A stretch of 64,000 nt of DNA from Torymus aiolomorphi (lineage: Eukaryota; Arthropoda; Insecta; Hymenoptera; Torymidae). Location of the stretch: contig CM070876.1 in assembly GCA_036365515.1 (NCBI GenBank), positions 41,630,695-41,694,694 on the forward strand. Reading direction: 5' to 3'. A program made the position numbers and the translations under genes. This document shows, piece by piece, positions 49,488-60,783 of this stretch; the stretch's first letter is position 1, and every line of letters starts with the position of its first letter. Under the pieces are notes generated by a model. The model was not told the origin of the DNA. It did no database searches and saw nothing but the letters and a program-made list of their open reading frames with translations.

Positions 49488-52147
49488 CCGTATACTCTGA
49501 TATCTCATGATCTACTCAACCGATTTTAACGAGAGAGTGATCATTTTTTCAGATTTTGCTTCAACAATTGGGGTCAATATTTTATTTTTGTCAAAATCGA
49601 TTTTTTTGTTTTTTATCGCCATTTTTAAATTTTCAAAATTTTTATTTTCAATTTTTTTTATATTTAGAACAAATATTATTTATATACGATAAATTCTCTG
49701 TATGCAGAATAAAATTTTCTACAATTTAAAAAAAAAAAAAAGCCGTTAGCTATATTTCGTCATAAGTTATTCATGAAAACGTCATTTTTAGTAAATAGGT
49801 TATATTTCAAAATTAAAAAAAGATATTAACATGAATATTTTTTTGGTTATAAAGAATACTGAGTACTATAACTTACTAAATTTTTAGGTTTTTTATTCAT
49901 TATTTTTTGAGAAAAAAATAATTTATAAAAAAAGTGATTTTTTTTGTCGTTCAATAACTATAGTAAAATTGGCTTAATCACTTTGAAATTCTTAGTAGGG
50001 GTAGATTTTGTATAATCGAGTGAGTTCTTTGGGCAAAAGGATTGATCCATAAATTTCGAAGATATTTGAGGTTAAAATTTTTTTCAATTTTTTTTAAAAT
50101 CGTAATTTCTCGAGAACGGCTCTATGTATCTAAATGGGGTGGGTGGTATTCGAAAGAGAATTTCAAGACCTATATTTTCTAAAAAAAATTATTTGTCTAG
50201 CTATTTTTTTTTTTTTATAGCCATTTTTTTATTTTCAAAATTTTTTTTTTCGATTTTTTTAATATTTAGAACAAATATTGTTTATATATCATGAATTCTC
50301 TGTATGTAGGATAAAATTATCTACAATTTAAAAAAAAAAAAGTTGGTAGCTATATTTCGTCATAAGTTATTGATGAAAACGTAATTTTTTGTAAATAGGT
50401 TATATTTCGAAATTAAAAAAAGATATTAACATGAATATTTTTTTGGTTATAAAGGATATTAAGTACTATAACTTACTACATTTTTAGGTTTTTTTATTCA
50501 TTATTTTTTGAGAAAAAAAATAATTTATAAAAAAAAGTGATTTTTTTGTCGTTCAATAACTATAGTAAAATTGGCTTAATCACTTTGAAATTCTTTGTAG
50601 GGGTAGATTTTGTATACCAATCGAGTGAGTTCTTTGGGCAAAAGGATTGATCCATACATTTCGAAGATATTTGAGGTTAAAATTTTTTTCAATTTTTTTT
50701 TAAATCGTAATTTCTCGAGAACGGCTCTATGTATCTAAATGGGGTGGGTGGTATTCGAAAGAGAATTAAATTACTTATATTTTCTAAAAAAAAATTAATT
50801 CTCTAGCTATCACGGTTCTTTTGTTATTAACAAAAACGTAAAAATTGAAAAATGAAAACAAAAAATGAGTTTTATATGTTCAACTATTACAAGAGTAAAA
50901 TTGTCTTATTCGCTTCAAAATTCATTGTAGAGCTATATTATTGATAGTTCTCGGATGAGTTCTTTTGGCAAAGTGATTGGTTCATAAATTTCAGAGATAT
51001 TTGAGGTTAAAACATTTCTAGACATTTTAAAATCTATTTCTTGAGGATTAATTTATAATTTTTTTTTAATTTAGTTTATAATTAAATTTAATTTAATTTA
51101 TAAAAAGATAATTTTAGTTTATAATATCTCTGAAAATTATCAACCAATCATTTTGCCAAATAAAACTCTGCCGAGAACTATCAATAATATACCTGTACAA
51201 TGAATTTTGAAGCGAACAAGACAATTTTACTATCGTAATAGTTGAACATCCAAAACTCATTTTTTAAAATTTTTACATTTCTGTTAATAACAAAAGAACC
51301 GTGATAGCTAGAAAATTAATTTTTTTTAGAAAATATAGGTAATTTAATTATGTTTCGAATGCTATAAATTACTTTCAAATACATAGAGCTCTAAATATCA
51401 GTTGCAAATTTATAGGCAATTGTGATATATATTTTATGTATGTGAAATTTTGTGGAAATGTATAATCTATAAAAATTTGAATAAATTATGTTGGAGTTTT
51501 GTTATTTTTGTCTTTCTGAAGTATTAAATTTTAAATATTGGAATTAAAAATTAATTAAAGGAATCAGTAAATTAAGTTTGAGGAAGCTACGTGCCAATGA
51601 ATTTTTAATTTAGTTTATAATTAAATTTAATTTAATTTATAAAAAGATAATTTTAGTTTATAATATCTCCGAAAATTATGAATCAATCATTTTGCCAAAA
51701 AAACTCTGCCGAGAACTATCAATAATATAGCTGTACAATGAATTTTGAAGCTAATAAGACAATTTTACTATCGTAATAGTTGAACATCCAAAACTCATTT
51801 TTTTTTAGTTTTAAAATTTTTACATTTCTGTTAATAACAAAAGAACCGTGATAGCTAGAAAATTAATTTTTTTTAGAAAATATAGGTAATTTAATTATGT
51901 TTCGAATGCTATAAATTACATTCAAATACATAGAGCTCTAAATATCAGTTGCAAATTTATAGGCAATTGTGATATATATTTTATGTATGTAAAATTTTGT
52001 GGAAATGTATAATCTATAAAAATTTGAATAAATTATGTTGGAGTTTTGTTATTTTTGTCTTTCTGAAGTATTAAATTTTAAATATTGGAATTAAAAATTA
52101 ATTAAAGGAATCAGTAAATTATGTTTGAGGAAGCTACGTGCCAATGA
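48183..52147 (+). mobile_element. GCTTCC-family cluster: duplicated head, internal triplication, duplicated tail
   Basis: Heads GCTTCCTC-TAGAGGAAGC lie at 48183 and 49308 (1125 bp apart), each followed by a (GT)n tract (48307-48330, 49428-49482). A ~600-bp body block is present three times (about 48470-49060, 49620-50190, 50210-50800). The tail, 539 bp long, is duplicated (51061-51600 and 51601-52147), and both copies end GAGGAAGCTACGTGCCAATGA without the final hairpin half. All copies are non-coding. It is flanked by inverted copies of the 178-bp repeat. Confidence 0.75.
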
Positions 52148-52327
52148 GCAGATTCCGTTGTACAGCATGCGCATTATTTCATCTCTCGAAATACGGCATA
52201 ATATTTATAAAAAATTTTCAGGTTTATGGGGTTTTCGATATTTTATCGGATTTTGAAAGCTAATGAATGGTACATGATTCATTAACATATGGTCTCATTT
52301 ATGGGTGTCTATGGGGATTTTATGATG

Positions 52328-53916
52328 TGTGACGAGGTCACAGGCAGCTGCAGGTCTGGAGCCTGCAACAGACGAGCACATGGCTTGTGGCGTCCGCCAT
52401 GTTGCGTGCGTCGTCGTTGAGCAGCAGCATGCGCGCGCGCACACATTCACATACAGCGCCTACTGCCGCGCCAAGCAGCAGAGCACACACGCACACACAA
52501 CATTAATGCGGCCGGGTCGAGCGGGGATGAGGATGCGCGAGAGAGGAATGCGAGGCACGGGCGGAGAGAGGGGCCAGGTGCGTGAGGGAGCCGAGCCACG
52601 TGGGGAGCGGTAGCGAGAGCCGACCGCGGGAGAGCGCGAAGCGAACGATAGCGGAGCAGCCACCGACTGAGTGCCGCGCAGTTCGCTCGCGCACACGAGA
52701 TGGTGGGAGCGGGAGCAAGCGAGAGGAGAGAGAGTGCCGGCCGAGATGGGTGCGCAGCTATGGCGATATGCGGTCGGGAGAGGGAACATGGGAGAGAAAC
52801 AGGCGCGCGTGGAGATAGAGAGAACCGGAGAGGGAGTAGATAGAGTAGAGCACGGGCATAGAGGCAGTGTAGCAATAGATAGGATACGCGGCACGGGAGC
52901 AGGCCGGTGGATGGCGCGGTGGGCAGGATAGATAGTGCGCATGCCACTAGTTTAGCCTATTATGACTCAAAAATAGAGCAAGTCATGGACGTTAATAGAA
53001 ATAGGACAAAACGCGTAGCTAAGCACCAATGAACCGTAAATCGTGGTCGGGGGGGAGGGGGGGGGTAGCTACAGGGTTTGAGTTTCGAAAACCCGGAAAC
53101 CGGGTTCTCTTCGTCAACGGAGTCCACCGCGAGCGGTCGTGATTTTGTCGTGTGAGAATAGGAAGGTTTTTTTTTCGTTAATCGAAATTTTTGTAGAGTT
53201 GTAGAGTGTAGAGTGTGCGAAGACGTCGTGGACTAGTTGAAGGGTATTCTTTATAGCTGCCGTCGCCTTACCTAAGTAATATTCACGTCGGAAAGGTGGA
53301 AGAGTATCGTAAGTCATCGTGTAGTAGTGTCGTATCGTGTTGTAGTAGGAATCGAGTTAGTGAAGTATATTGAGCCCCATTAGAGTGGCTATCGAGAAGT
53401 CATGGCTATCCAGGGTTGCTCTCAACACTAGCAGCTTCTGCAAACCGAGCAATATCTCGATCGTGGTTTGGTGTTATTTTTTTCAGATTTCGTCACAGTT
53501 AGCCGACCAGTCGATGACAGCCGCCATTTTGGAGACGCCAAGGCAGCGGCCAGAATAACCGCTGTTGCGGCCATATTGCTTACCAGAATAAATTTAGAAA
53601 TAACTATCAATTGTAAGAGTGTTCTTATTAGCGAGTGTTGTGTTCCCATGTGTTGTCTATCGAGTTTTCTTTCAGGTCTCATTATTAAGAAACTATTATC
53701 ACGCAGGAAAATCCGCAACTGGCTATCTCATCGTAGGTATTTCCTGGTGTGGTTGTTGCTGGGGTTTTGACCCCCCTCGTCGAGAGCGGAGATTCAGTCG
53801 CGGTAGAGGACCGCTATTGGTAAGATATATAGTGGGAATAGTGGCATTTAGTTTAGTTTGAGTCACTAATCATTCCGAGTGATTCGATTGAGGGTATAAC
53901 TAAATACAACGTCACA
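52328..53916 (+). repeat. Gypsy-C 5' LTR (1589 bp)
   Basis: It starts TGTGACG and ends CGTCACA (7-bp perfect inverted repeat), followed two bases later by a primer-binding site. The left third is GC-rich (CGCGCGAG, GGAGCGGTAGCGAG). ORFs on both strands here recur identically in the 3' LTR and are not genes. Promoter elements were not placed with confidence. Confidence 0.95.
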
Positions 53917-53918
53917 AA

Positions 53919-53936
53919 TGGCGCCCAATTAATGCA
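53919..53936 (+). other. Gypsy-C primer-binding site
   Basis: TGGCGCCCAATTAATG starts two bases after the LTR end. The first ten bases fit the 3' end of a lysine tRNA type acceptor, as in several gypsy elements; the rest does not match closely, so the tRNA is a guess. Confidence 0.75.
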
Positions 53937-54513
53937 CAAACAACAGCAACAACCGAGTGGGTCGTGTCGGGTGTATGTGTGTTGAGTTTATGTTATACGT
54001 GTAGTGGAATAACGGTGTGTTAAGAGCGGGAAGAAATTTCGTAGTAGATACGGAATAGTTGGGTAACGATCACTCTTGGGAAGCATAAGTGAATTTGGGT
54101 GGTTTTGAAACGGTTGAACCAATTCAACTGAAAAACTGAGAAATTGTATTTTCAGAACTGAGGAAAATCAGGTTCAAGTTTTTGAAATTTTCAGGATCGA
54201 GTTTTTGAAATTTTCAGGATCAAGTTTTTGAATTTGCAGGATCGAGTTTTTGAAATTTTCAGGATCGAGAGTTGAATTTTCAGGATCGAGGTTTTGAATT
54301 TTCAGGATCGAGTTTTGAATTTTCAGTATCGAAGTTTTGAACTTTCAGGATCGAGTTTTGATTTTCAGCATCAAGTGTGAAGTTACAAAATTGAATAGGT
54401 TCAAATCGACGGGTGAGGATTGCTTAGATAACGGCTAACATTGAGTGACCGTGAGCAAGAGTCCAGTGTCCGTGGTGTTTATTATTCTTGTCAGTGACAA
54501 ACGGAGTTTAAAA
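53937..54513 (+). other. Gypsy-C leader with a ~22-bp minisatellite
   Basis: About 577 bases without coding capacity. From roughly 54160 to 54385 the phrase TTTTCAGGATCGAGTTTTTG and variants repeat about nine to ten times with unit lengths of 17-24 bp. The repeated core GGATCGAG contains the TCGAG pentamer enriched across the whole element. Confidence 0.85.
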
Positions 54514-56744
54514 ATGGCAACGAAGAAAGCAAGGAAGGTGGATCTATACCAGGCCAGGATGAGGGAACTTAGTGAAAATCAAGAATATAGGGCCAGGTTT
54601 CGAGACACGATGAAGAAGACGAGTGAGGAAGTTGAGGCTAATTTACGTGAATTACAGCTTAGCCATCGAGATAGCCATCGGGCAAAAGCGGAGAGGTTGT
54701 TTTGAGCCTGCTTACGAATGATCGGGGTAACAGAGGTACCGTGGTTTATAGAAACCGACGAGGCAGTTGAAGGCGATATGTTAACGGAGGATGAATTGGT
54801 GATGGCCTGCAGCGACCACAACCTGGGAAGTGACCTGGAAGCGGAGGCGCGATTTCAGCGACAGGAAAATGTACGTGGTGGGGATGATCTACTGTCACGG
54901 CCGGCGGTGGTAGAGGGCATTAATATCACACAACAGCTCTCGGAGACCATGACTGCCCGCTCCAGGACGATAGTGCCAGAGATACGGGTTCATCCTGGAT
55001 CGACTGATGATGGTGCGATTCCTAGAAGTGCCGCTAGTACCGAGACGGTTACAAATTCGAGGCAGGGGAATGATACAGGGTTGCGGAAGCGAGTAAACAA
55101 GTGTTACTTGCCGCCACCGCAGCTACGCGACGAGACGTTGGTGGCGAGGGCACGAGGGGACATGCCTATCTCGCACCTGTCAAGGGGATACACCAGATAA
55201 ACCATCAAGGACCTCTAAGGGATGAGGAACCACTGTATACTTCGAGAACGGGGCAGGGGGGAGACAAGTCGAGAAATAGCCAGGAATCGAGGAGATATAC
55301 AGGGGGAATGGATTTGGATCAAGCTTATGAGCCGAGGGGAGGTCGATTCGTGAGAATCAATAAAGAACACTTGACTCGATCCACTCCTCGCCGTCATCGG
55401 AAAATAATCGTTCCGGAAAGTTCAAGTTCGGAGTCTGAGAATGACAGACCTCCAGTATCATCAAGTAGGCTGAGGGCAGACTTTCGCGATCTGAGCCCGC
55501 AAAGTGATGAATCGAGGGGAGGCTATGCAACTCCTCGCACTCGAAATAGTTGGAGAGATGAGTCGCAAACAAGGCAGCAGAGGTTGCGAAGAGAGAGCCG
55601 TCAAGGGAGCCCGCTGATCAGTCGAGATTCCAGCCTTCAGGTAATTAAGACATTGGAGAGTTGGGGTTTGAGATATTCGGGTGATGATAAGGATTCGCCA
55701 GAGCAATTTCTGTCACGATTGAAAGCATGTAAACGTGCTACTGGCATCTGTGACGAGCAGCCTCTACCATGCCTCGCGAGTGTTTTGAACAAAGAAGCAG
55801 GTGACTGGTATGATGCGAAGCAGGAAGAGATGGTATCATGGGACTTCACAACATTCGAGAGAGCCTTCAAACGGCAATTCATTGGAGAGTTGCATGAAGA
55901 TGATGTAATGGAAGAGTTGAGGGCACGATATCAAGGTTCGAAAGAGAAAATATCTCCATTCTTAACCAAATTCCGAAGAATTATTGCACATCTTAAGACA
56001 CCACCTTCAGTGAGGGAGCAACTGAATCTGGCGTTCTCCCACTTGCGTCCAGAGTACCAGGATCATCTATGGGATAAAAGGTTAGACAGCTTCGAGTCAA
56101 TCGAGAGATATGGAAGGGAATTTGAGCGACGTGAAGCGATCAAAGAAAGATACCATTCCCCGCCCCGTCGAGAAAAATCGAGAATTCCCGGAACGAGCTA
56201 TGTCGGACCACATCGTAGCACACACAAAGTGGCGGCTCTCAGAGAATCATCAAACGATGATGATAGCGACCAACCGGAGAAACGAAGAGGAAAAAAGAAA
56301 AGTAAGAAGGGACGACAAAAGGTGGTGCTGGAGGAGGCAGGTGATAGGCAAACCAGGGAGAAATGCAACCTGCCAAGTACCACGTCTATCGAATAACATG
56401 CCAGCAGTACAGAAACCTACTGGTGGCGAAGCCAGGAACCGTATGACTTTACTAGTCCGCCGGCCCCATACTCGCTTCCAATAACGAGTGCACCGCTGGT
56501 GGAAGGGGGATCGACTTTTGTGGGTCCATGTTTTGTTTGCCAGTTGGTTGGCCATCGAGCTGCTGACTGTCCAAAGAGAATGTGTTACTCTTGTGGACAG
56601 AAAGGACATTTCTCTCGAGATTGTCCCACACGGCGGGCAAAGCAATGTCAGGGGTGTGGTAAGGAGGGCGTAGTAGTACGCGAGTGCCCGAACTGCCGAC
56701 ATCTATTTACGGCGTTGGGAAACGAGACCGCCAGGACGCAATAG
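54514..56744 (+). pseudogene. Gypsy-C gag with capsid and three zinc modules
   Basis: ATG at 54514 (MATKKARKVDLYQARMREL) opens the frame. A TGA at 54703-54705 (from CGA by one change) and a frameshift near 55150-55195 lead into the long piece (55101-56396). The capsid lies at about 55640-56160 (SWGLRYSGDDKDSPEQFLSR, KEAGDWYDAKQEEM, ITLRPEYQDHL-like HLRPEYQDHLW). A TAA at 56394-56396 (from CAA) precedes the nucleocapsid, which has CFVCQLVGHRAADC and CYSCGQKGHFSRDC (both C-x2-C-x4-H-x4-C) and CQGCGKEGVVVRECPNC (C-x2-C-x9-C-x2-C). It forms the particle and binds RNA. Confidence 0.9.
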
Positions 56745-57279
56745 AGGCCGCTGCGTCCTGCGCAGGAGTAAGGGGGGCCCAAGGCGCAGAGGGAAAGTCG
56801 GAGCAAGAGGTTGACGAAGTGGAGTCAGGTACGAGTAAGAGTTGTCGAGTTGTGTCGAATACGAGTGAGTCTGGTGCCACGATACCAGGTGTGTTGCGTA
56901 CGAGTAAGAGTTGTCGAGTTGTGTCGGGTACGAGTAAGAGTGAGTCTGGTGCCACGGTACCAGGTGTGTTGAGTACTAGTAAGAGTTGTCAAGTTGTGTC
57001 GGGTACGAGTAAGAGTGAGCCTGGTGCTACGGGGCCAGTTGGGTCGAGTATGAGTAGGAGTGAGCCTTGTGTTACGGCTCGAGTGGAAGAGAGTGGAGAG
57101 GGTATATCGGAGCCCAAGAAAGAGAAAATATGGGTCAGCTGGCAGCCTTCCGGTAGCGAGGACGGTAGTGACGCCGGAAGTGAAAATGAAGTGGAAAATA
57201 AAACGAGGTAGTTTTGGTAATATCTCAGGATGACTGGAGTCTGGTAGATCCGTAAGAGGAAGACAGCGGGGCTGAGCGG
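56745..57279 (+). repeat. Gag-pol linker with ~75-bp degenerate tandem repeats
   Basis: Between about 56826 and 57075 the phrases ACGAGTAAGAGTTGTCGAGT and GGTGCCACGGTACCAGGTG alternate about four times with a 66-75 bp period, giving Ser/Gly/Thr-rich repeats (VVSGTSKSESGATVPG). The open frame here (56684-57211) is neither the gag frame nor the protease frame. How gag and pol were originally joined cannot be read. Confidence 0.75.
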
Positions 57280-57909
57280 TTGCATATCCCGCAAGCCATG
57301 GAGATCATGGGTGGAAAGTTAACAGGGCCAGTCTCAGGAGGTCCAAAACCAAACCTTCCAGCTCCGCCGTCGGCCGACGAAGCGTCTCCCGAGTCGAAGG
57401 GGGGTACGTTGGACCTTGGTGTGGGAGAGGACGCTATTCCAGAAAATAGCGTGAGACTCAAGGAATTGGTTGGGGTTGAGGATGTGGTGGAGGCAGCGGC
57501 CCTGGATAATAGGAACTTTATACGAGTCATGGTTCGAGGTGAGTCGTATCTAGCGCTATTAGATCCAGGTGCAACGATATCATTGGTAGGCTCGCGACTC
57601 CTCAGCAAATATCGAGATCGTTTACGAGAATCGAGTGGCCAGGTGAAAGGAGTGTCGGGTGTGCCAATGAAGGTGCAGGGTAATCTTCGTATCGCTATTA
57701 ACGTTGATGGTCACCTGGGCTTGTTGGAGTTTCAAGCGGTTGAGGAAATCAACCATGATATTATTTTAGGCATGGATTTTGGGGATTTGACCTTGCGTTT
57801 TCGAGCTAAACAGTGGAAGTGTGGAGAGCGGGGGGCGTGGCACCCCTTTGCGAGTGATGTCGAGGATTCGAGCCACGCTATCATGGCCGAATGTGCAGGA
57901 TTGACATAG
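57280..57909 (+). pseudogene. Gypsy-C aspartic protease, active site DPG
   Basis: Retropepsin domain: FIRVMVRGESYLALLDPGATISLVGS carries the active-site loop, then KGVSGVPMKVQGN and ILGMDFGDLTLRF, the ILG-x-D flap-end motif. The catalytic triplet D-[ST]-G reads D-P-G (GAT CCA GGT at 57559-57567), which would be expected to impair catalysis. A TAG (57907-57909) separates it from RT in the same frame. An ATG at 57298 is the best start but gives no signal of its own. It would cut the gag-pol polyprotein. Confidence 0.85.
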
Positions 57910-59003
57910 ATGACACCTACGGAGGCAGAGCGAATTAAAGAGATTGTAGATCGATTAGTTCACAAGCCGGCTATGGACTATTTACCGACTACTCATCTCA
58001 CGGAACATCATATCGAGTTAACTGACTACACGCCGATACGTCATGCCCCTCGGCGACGGTCACCGGCAATGTGGTTGGTGGCGCAGGAAGCTGTCCGAGA
58101 AATGCATCGAGCTGGGATAATCGAGAGGTCTGCGAGTGCATGTTGTCATGCACCGGTAATTCAGAAAAAACAGGATGGAAAATGGAGATTCTGTATCGAC
58201 TTTCGAGACCTAAACGCTAGAAGCAAAAAGGATGCTTATCCTATACCAAATATGGATGGTATTTTGGATAAGTTACGGAGGGCAAGGTATATCTCCAAAG
58301 TAGACTTGAAGAACGCCTACTTTCAGGTGGCATTAGACGAGGAGAGCAGGCAGTACACTGCTTTCGCTGTGCCAGGATCAGGACTTTGGCAGTTCAAGAG
58401 AATGCCGTTTGGATTGACTAATGCGCCCGCTACATTCCAGAGGATGATTGATGCACAGTTTGGCCCGGAGATGGAGCCACATGTATTTGGGTACTTGGAC
58501 GATGTTATTATCGCAACAGAGACGTTCGAGGAGCACCAAAAATGGTTGGAAATTGTGCTGACAAAAATTCGAGACGCGCAGTTGACAGTAAACTGGAAAA
58601 AGTGTGAGTTCGGGTGTTCGAGAGTACGATATTTGGGGTACTTGTTGGATCGAGATGGGTTGAGACCAGACCTAGAAAGGGTAGATCCGATCCTACAGTA
58701 TCCAGTTCCCAAGACTAGGAAACAACTGAGGCGATTCTTGGGGATGGTGGGGTGGTATTCGAGATTTATTGAGAAAGAGAGCGAGATTAAATTACCACTG
58801 CTAAAGTTAATTAAGAAGGCACATGTCTGGCAATGGAGCGCCGAGTAGCAAGAAGCTTTCGAGAAACTTAAAATGGCACTCACCAGGGCTCCGGTCTTGG
58901 CGAGGCCAGATTTCTCGCGAGAGTTCACGGTCCAATGTGATGCTAGCAACGATGCGATTGGAGCGGTACTCTCGCAAGACTTCGAGGATGGAGAACACCC
59001 TAC
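57910..59003 (+). pseudogene. Gypsy-C reverse transcriptase
   Basis: A full-length RT domain: RDLNARSKKDAYPIPNMDGIL, KVDLKNAYFQVALDEESRQY, WQFKRMPFGLTNAPATFQ and the catalytic FGYLDDVIIA (Tyr-Leu-Asp-Asp, 58492-58503), then VRYLGYLLDRDG and FLGMVGWYSRFI. It has the same frame as protease. A TAG at 58846-58848, directly after WQWSAE, interrupts the connection to RNase H; the frame then continues to about 58999, where a one-base loss shifts it. All catalytic residues are present. Confidence 0.95.
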
Positions 59004-59345
59004 GTGTACATACATCGTGTCTTAACGAGTGCTGAGAGGAATTGCTGTACTACTGAGAAGGAATGCCTGGCGCTAATTTGGGCAATCAAGAAACTTCGAC
59101 CATATTTGGAAGGGTACAAATTCAAGGCAATCACGGACCATAGTGCCCTGAGGTGGCTACAGACATTAAAGGAACCGACCGGACGCTTGGCTCGATGGGC
59201 ACTGGAATTACAGCAGTGGGAAGTACGGATTGAACACCGGAAGGGAGCAATGCATCGAGTTCCCGACGCCTTACCGAGAATCCAGGAAGATGATCCAGAG
59301 GAGATTGAGATTGCAGCCTTCAGAGAGCTAGCTAATCCTTGGTAC
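58849..59345 (+). pseudogene. Gypsy-C RNase H
   Basis: QCDASNDAIGAVLSQ (first Asp) lies before the frameshift near 58999. TEKECLALIWAIKKLRPY (Glu) and ITDHSALRWLQ (Asp) follow it in the frame opened at 59004, then GRLARWALELQQW and HRKGAMHRVPDALPR. Length and spacing are normal for gypsy. It degrades template RNA during cDNA synthesis. Confidence 0.93.
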
Positions 59346-60609
59346 ATCCGACGTAGGGAAGAAATCCAGAATAATCCGGTGAAATATAAGTCATGGAGAG
59401 TCGAGAACGACCTGATTTATAGGCAACGCGATGACCCCATTTTGGAGCCAGTTATGGGTGAAGAGGACGCCTGGAAGTTGGTGGTGCCAGAAGAACATCG
59501 AGTTGGAGTCCTTAGGGATGCCCACTGTGAGGTAACAGCCGATCATTTAGGAGTCGAGAAGACGTATGAACGAATTGCCCAAGAGTATTACTGGCCCGGA
59601 GTTTGGCACGATGTATATCAATTCGTGCAAGAGTGTGATGAATGTCAGCGATATAAGACGGATCAAACAGCACCGAAGGGGTTAATGGGGGGTCGAGTGA
59701 TCGAGCGTCCTTGGGCAGTGGTTGCGTCGGACTTGATGGAATTCCCACAAAGTAAAGGCCAATACAAATACGTCGTGGTATTTCAGGATCTGTTTACCCG
59801 GTGGGTCGAGCTGCGTCCGATACGTACAGCCACTGGTAAAAACGTAGCGAAAGCCTTTGAAGAGCTAGTTTTATTCCGGTGGTGTACGCCAGATTACCTG
59901 TTAACCGATAATGGCAAAGAGTTCGATAACAAGGACTTAGGACGGATCTTGGAGGTGTATGGAGTGATCTGGGTAACTACCCCCCCCGTATCATCCACAG
60001 GCCAACCCAGTTGAGCGGAGCAATCGCACCCTAAAAACGATGATTGCAACATTCGTGAAGAATGACCACCGGAGCTGGGACCAACATCTACACGAGCTTC
60101 AGCATGCCATGAATACGGCATCCCAATCGAGTACTCGAGTCTCACCAACATTCCTTAATTGCGGTAGGCATCCCTCTTCGGTGAAGAGTTTAAGGCGGGA
60201 GGTGGAGCCAAAAGGCCCGAAGATACCGATATCAACCGACGTATGGAGTGATCGAGTGAAAAGGCTTGATGCTCTGCGTGACCTAGTCATCAAAAATATC
60301 GAGAAAGCACACCAGAAGCAAGCAAGAACCTATAATAAAGGTCGTCAGGATATACGATTTCAAGTAGAGGACTTGGTAATGAGGAAAGCACACGTGATGT
60401 CAAATGGGCCGCAAGGGTTTTCGGCTAAGTTAGCACCCGATTGGGAGGGTCCATACGAAATCATAGAGGTTAAGCCCCCCAATGTATACATATTGAAGAT
60501 GGAGAGTGGACGGAAAAATCCCAAAGTGCATGTAAGGGAGTTGAAGAAATATCGAGAGAGACAGGCAATTAGTAAAGAAAAACAGCGTACTAACCAAGGG
60601 TGCAAGTAA
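59346..60609 (+). pseudogene. Gypsy-C integrase, one homopolymer frameshift
   Basis: The zinc domain has HCEVTADHLG (H-x6-H) and CDECQRYK (C-x2-C). The core has D in VVASDLMEF and D in LLTDNGKEF. After TTPP the frame is lost at a C8 run (about 59980-59987); in the next frame the PVERSNR Glu (about 60013) and the KTMIATFVKNDHRSWDQHLHE region continue to the stop at 60609. The C-terminal part has WEGPYEIIEVKPPNVYIL, a GPY/F module, but no chromodomain. All catalytic residues exist across the two frames. Confidence 0.93.
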
Positions 60610-60783
60610 GTGTTACGTGTATATTTCGAGTTATGTCGTCTGTCGTGTTGTTGGTATGTTAGTTACTAGTTGGGACATGGAATTGGTATAGTGCATTATC
60701 GTTTCCAGAAAGGAAAGAGAATGTCAGGAACTAATTAGCCAGCCTCTGCATCCACCATCCGACCTCTGAGCCCCGCCCTGAGC
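60610..60783 (+). other. Spacer between integrase and the extra ORF
   Basis: About 170 bases with no feature. A splice acceptor or internal start for the extra ORF would lie here, but no single site stands out. Confidence 0.4.

Noticed and set aside
52447..52947. 150-200 codon minus-strand ORFs in the LTR, repeated at 62432-63045
   Set aside because: They lie antisense in a GC-rich LTR, have low-complexity Ala/Arg/Ser/Leu composition and match no domain.
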